Shown one piece after another: positions 7,189-9,003 of a stretch of 9,003 bases of DNA; position 1 is the first letter of the stretch; the number at the start of each line of letters is the position of its first letter. Made by a program: the position numbers and the translations under genes. The stretch spans positions 1-9,003 of the forward strand of contig JAHFQD010000056.1 of NCBI GenBank assembly GCA_023266455.1. The letters are read 5' to 3'. A model generated the notes under the pieces. It was not told the DNA's origin. It saw only the letters and a program-made list of their open reading frames with translations, and did not search any database. The DNA comes from Candidatus Muproteobacteria bacterium (GTDB lineage Bacteria; Pseudomonadota; Gammaproteobacteria; Acidiferrobacterales; Sulfurifustaceae).

Positions 7189-7703
7189 GGATAGCCGCAG
7201 CTCGCAAACGTGCTCGCGATCGGCGCGCACGAACCGCAGGCCAGACTGGTTTGGTCCGGCACTTGGTTGCGCACCCAATTCGAGATCGCGAGATAACACG
7301 CATCTCCTTTGCTCGGGAAGATTTCACCGCCGCCGTGCGTACCGGCGACCGCGGAAGGCGCGACGTCGTCCTGCGTCGGCTCGACCAGCAATAAACTATC
7401 GGACGGGTTCGTCAGGTTAACCAGATTTTTAGCGGCGCGAAAGTTGGCGCTGACATCCGAGCCGAGGCTGAAGCGTCCGCCGCTGCCGCCGGCGACATGG
7501 CAGTTGCTATCCATGCAACTGATAACGGCACCGCCGCGGCGACGAATCTGTCCCGATAACACCGGCATGACGCAGTTCTGAAAATCGCTCATGCAGAGAT
7601 CGTTCGCCGAGGTCGCCGGTTGATTCGTCACCTGCTCTCCGCAGGCCGCGAGTAATCCCACGCAAACCGCCGTGAGTAACTTTCCGACAATCCGATAGAT
7701 CAT
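7185..7703 (-). CDS. Cytochrome-like lipoprotein with CX4CH motif, 172 aa
   Basis: ATG 7703 overlaps the upstream stop as ATGA and opens a lipoprotein signal (MIYRIVGKLLTAVCVGLLAAC, Cys21). A TTG at 7730 is less likely. The body matches the last domain of the upstream haem protein: C-V-M-P-V-L aligns with C-R-V-Q-P-I-L, and LVNLTNPSDSLLLVEP aligns with TNLTTPSSSLLLYRP. Where that protein has CASCH, this one has CMDSNCH (7517-7497), a CX4CH spacing rather than CxxCH. CX4CH can carry haem c in a few cytochromes c3, so haem binding is possible but unproven. The C-terminus adds more Cys (ACGSCAP, SCGYP). It is likely a lipid-anchored partner or electron acceptor of the upstream protein, or a former haem domain kept as a structural unit. 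Confidence 0.85.
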   Translation of the reverse strand: MIYRIVGKLLTAVCVGLLAACGEQVTNQPATSANDLCMSDFQNCVMPVLSGQIRRRGGAVISCMDSNCHVAGGSGGRFSLGSDVSANFRAAKNLVNLTNPSDSLLLVEPTQDDVAPSAVAGTHGGGEIFPSKGDACYLAISNWVRNQVPDQTSLACGSCAPIASTFASCGYP

Positions 7704-9003
7704 GGGCAGGTTAAGGTTCCGGCGATCCAAGACTCGATCGTAGTGTAATTGGCCGAGCCCGCCGGTAATACGGGGGTGGCACCCGGATGCGGCGGCGTAT
7801 CAGTGGCCGAACGCGACGGACGATAGAGCAGCAAGCTGCTGCTCGGCGTGGTCAAGTTCGTCACCATCGACGCCGTGGCGCTGAAGTCTGCCTCGGTATT
7901 GCCAGTCAACACAAAACGATTAGCCGTGAACCCGCCGCCGCCCGGTTGATGGCAGCTAGCGCAGGTCGATTGCAAGATCGGCTGCACGCGGCAAGCAAAG
8001 ACGTCTTCGGACAACGACGCGGCCGGCGTGCGCAACGAGCCGGAGCCGTCAAACACGTCGTTATAGTACTGCGCGCCGATGTCGACCCATTCGGCGATGA
8101 GTCGCCGTTCGGAAGCGTTCAACGACCACGCTTGGCCGACATGGTTTTGCCAGGTAGCGCCGTTGAGACAACCAACGCCGCCAGCGCGACAGAACGCGCG
8201 CTGGGTAGTCGTCGATACGTTCGCTTTCAACGTTTGCTCGGCGATGCGTTCGATCAAACGGCTGCCGCGCGCGGCTCCCGGGATAACGGCCGCTTCTTCG
8301 CGTTCAAGCATGACTTCGCCATCAGCGTTGACGTTGATGATCGGCTGACCGCTCGCATCGAGCAGCGGATTACCGACCAACAAGGATTGATACGACAAGG
8401 GGCGGCCGAATTCGCCGGCGATGACGCTGGTGAGATCGAGCCCACCCGAAGCCGAGGTGCCGGTATGGCAGCTCGCACACTTGGCGGTCATGATCGGCTG
8501 GATGTGATCGACATAGTTGATCACGATCGAGCAGGTCAACGGCGACCAGGTCGTCGAGCAACTCGCCGGACCTTTCACCGGTGCGGAGGTGCTCAGGCTG
8601 GCGTAGGTGCGCGAGATCGTCGTCATCGGCGTGATACTGGTGCCATCGCGCGAGTTGTAAAGCGGCGTCCAATAATCGTCGCTGACTAAATCGCGCATCA
8701 GATTGGCATACGTGACTGTACTGGCACCACGGGTTTGCGACATCGTCGTGGTCGAGGTGCCGCCCGGATGAACGCCGACCGCGGCCGGATCGTTCAAGAA
8801 CGTGCCGCCGCTCGGATTCGTCGTGCCGAGGCGCGAAGAATGGCAACCCTTACAGAAACGGCGTTCACCGTCGCGCGCTTGAATCCAATGCGTGTGCGGC
8901 GTGAACGCGCGGCCTTCGCTGTCGAGCACGCTGATCGTCACCGGCGTATCCGACGGGACACGCGCGCGGATCGATCCGTCCGGCTCGACGACACCGTAAC
9001 CTT
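7700..9003 (-). CDS. HzsA-related multihaem c-type protein, 5' end beyond the window
   Basis: The frame is open to the right edge; GTG 8941 is an internal codon because the sequence before it reads GYGVVEPDGSIRARVPSDTP. That EPDGS-x-VP opening, followed by VLDSEGRAF, HTHWIQARDGER and CKGCH, is typical of hydrazine synthase alpha (HzsA)-related proteins. In window there are 433 codons. Three CxxCH haem c motifs are seen: CKGCH (8854-8840), CASCH (8479-8465) and CASCH (7963-7949). The last two sit after Q-P-I-M/L, as in haem domains of the planctomycete-cytochrome type. This is not evidence of hydrazine synthesis, because HzsA-like proteins without HzsB/C occur widely and their function is mostly unknown. 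It is probably a periplasmic or surface multihaem protein needing haem c maturation. It heads the part of the operon visible here. Confidence 0.88.
   Translation of the reverse strand, partial: GYGVVEPDGSIRARVPSDTPVTISVLDSEGRAFTPHTHWIQARDGERRFCKGCHSSRLGTTNPSGGTFLNDPAAVGVHPGGTSTTTMSQTRGASTVTYANLMRDLVSDDYWTPLYNSRDGTSITPMTTISRTYASLSTSAPVKGPASCSTTWSPLTCSIVINYVDHIQPIMTAKCASCHTGTSASGGLDLTSVIAGEFGRPLSYQSLLVGNPLLDASGQPIINVNADGEVMLEREEAAVIPGAARGSRLIERIAEQTLKANVSTTTQRAFCRAGGVGCLNGATWQNHVGQAWSLNASERRLIAEWVDIGAQYYNDVFDGSGSLRTPAASLSEDVFACRVQPILQSTCASCHQPGGGGFTANRFVLTGNTEADFSATASMVTNLTTPSSSLLLYRPSRSATDTPPHPGATPVLPAGSANYTTIESWIAGTLTCP

Noticed and set aside
7140..7299. Longer N-terminus of the SH3/barrel protein from 7299
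   Set aside because: It overlaps the lipoprotein gene by over 100 bases and has no signal-like sequence. GTG 7188 at the GTGA junction is preferred.
7787..8689. 300-codon plus-strand open frame
   Set aside because: It is antisense to the haem protein with three CxxCH motifs. Its product is Arg-rich with no recognisable domain, as expected of a shadow in GC-rich DNA.
8939..8941. GTG 8941 as start of the haem protein
   Set aside because: The frame stays open to the right edge and the upstream residues (EPDGSIRARVPSDTP) match the HzsA-related pattern, so this is an internal Val.

Overview
All ten protein genes I can support lie on the minus strand, packed end to end, so transcription runs from the right edge to the left edge. 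Neither end of the unit is visible: the first gene (7700-9003) enters already open from beyond the right edge, and the last (1-1353) runs off the left edge. I see no RNA gene, insertion sequence, CRISPR array, clear promoter or convincing terminator. The DNA is GC-rich. Nearly every product carries a Sec or lipoprotein signal peptide, and two end in Tyr/Phe-terminated beta-barrels, so this is a Gram-negative envelope locus. The families present (HzsA-related haem protein, DUF4266/DUF3570, TlpA, myxobacterial-type outer-membrane barrels, TPR lipoproteins) fit a gammaproteobacterium best. That placement is an inference.

Layout in transcription order. (1) 9003-7700: C-terminal part of an HzsA-related protein with three CxxCH haem motifs. 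(2) 7703-7185: a lipoprotein homologous to the last domain of gene 1, with an unusual CX4CH motif. (3) 7188-6403: bacterial SH3 domain joined to an outer-membrane beta-barrel. (4) 6400-5750: a second, related beta-barrel. (5) 5737-5237: TlpA-like exported thioredoxin with WCAPC. (6) 5240-5019: DUF4266 mini-lipoprotein ending in GGGCGCN. (7) 5034-3919: DUF3570 outer-membrane protein. (8) 3792-3223: exported coiled-coil/beta protein of unknown function. (9) 3218-1350: exported TPR and coiled-coil protein. (10) 1353-1: TPR lipoprotein, incomplete, whose open frame is easily missed because its stop lies outside the window.

Four junctions are 4-base ATGA/GTGA overlaps and most others are gaps of 2-12 bases or short overlaps, which points to one translationally coupled operon. 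It reads as three modules: a haem/electron-transfer module, a thioredoxin-DUF4266-DUF3570 module, and a barrel/TPR/coiled-coil scaffold. The scaffold part loosely recalls the periplasmic and outer-membrane parts of Glt-type envelope-spanning machines. Together they could form a trans-envelope complex with redox components.

The most unusual DNA feature is a pair of diverged palindromic repeats, in opposite orientation, at about 1213-1306 and 3784-3877. Each sits between the original upstream start site and the signal peptide of a gene (genes 10 and 8). Each keeps the reading frame open, and each appears to supply a Shine-Dalgarno-like purine run next to a start codon.
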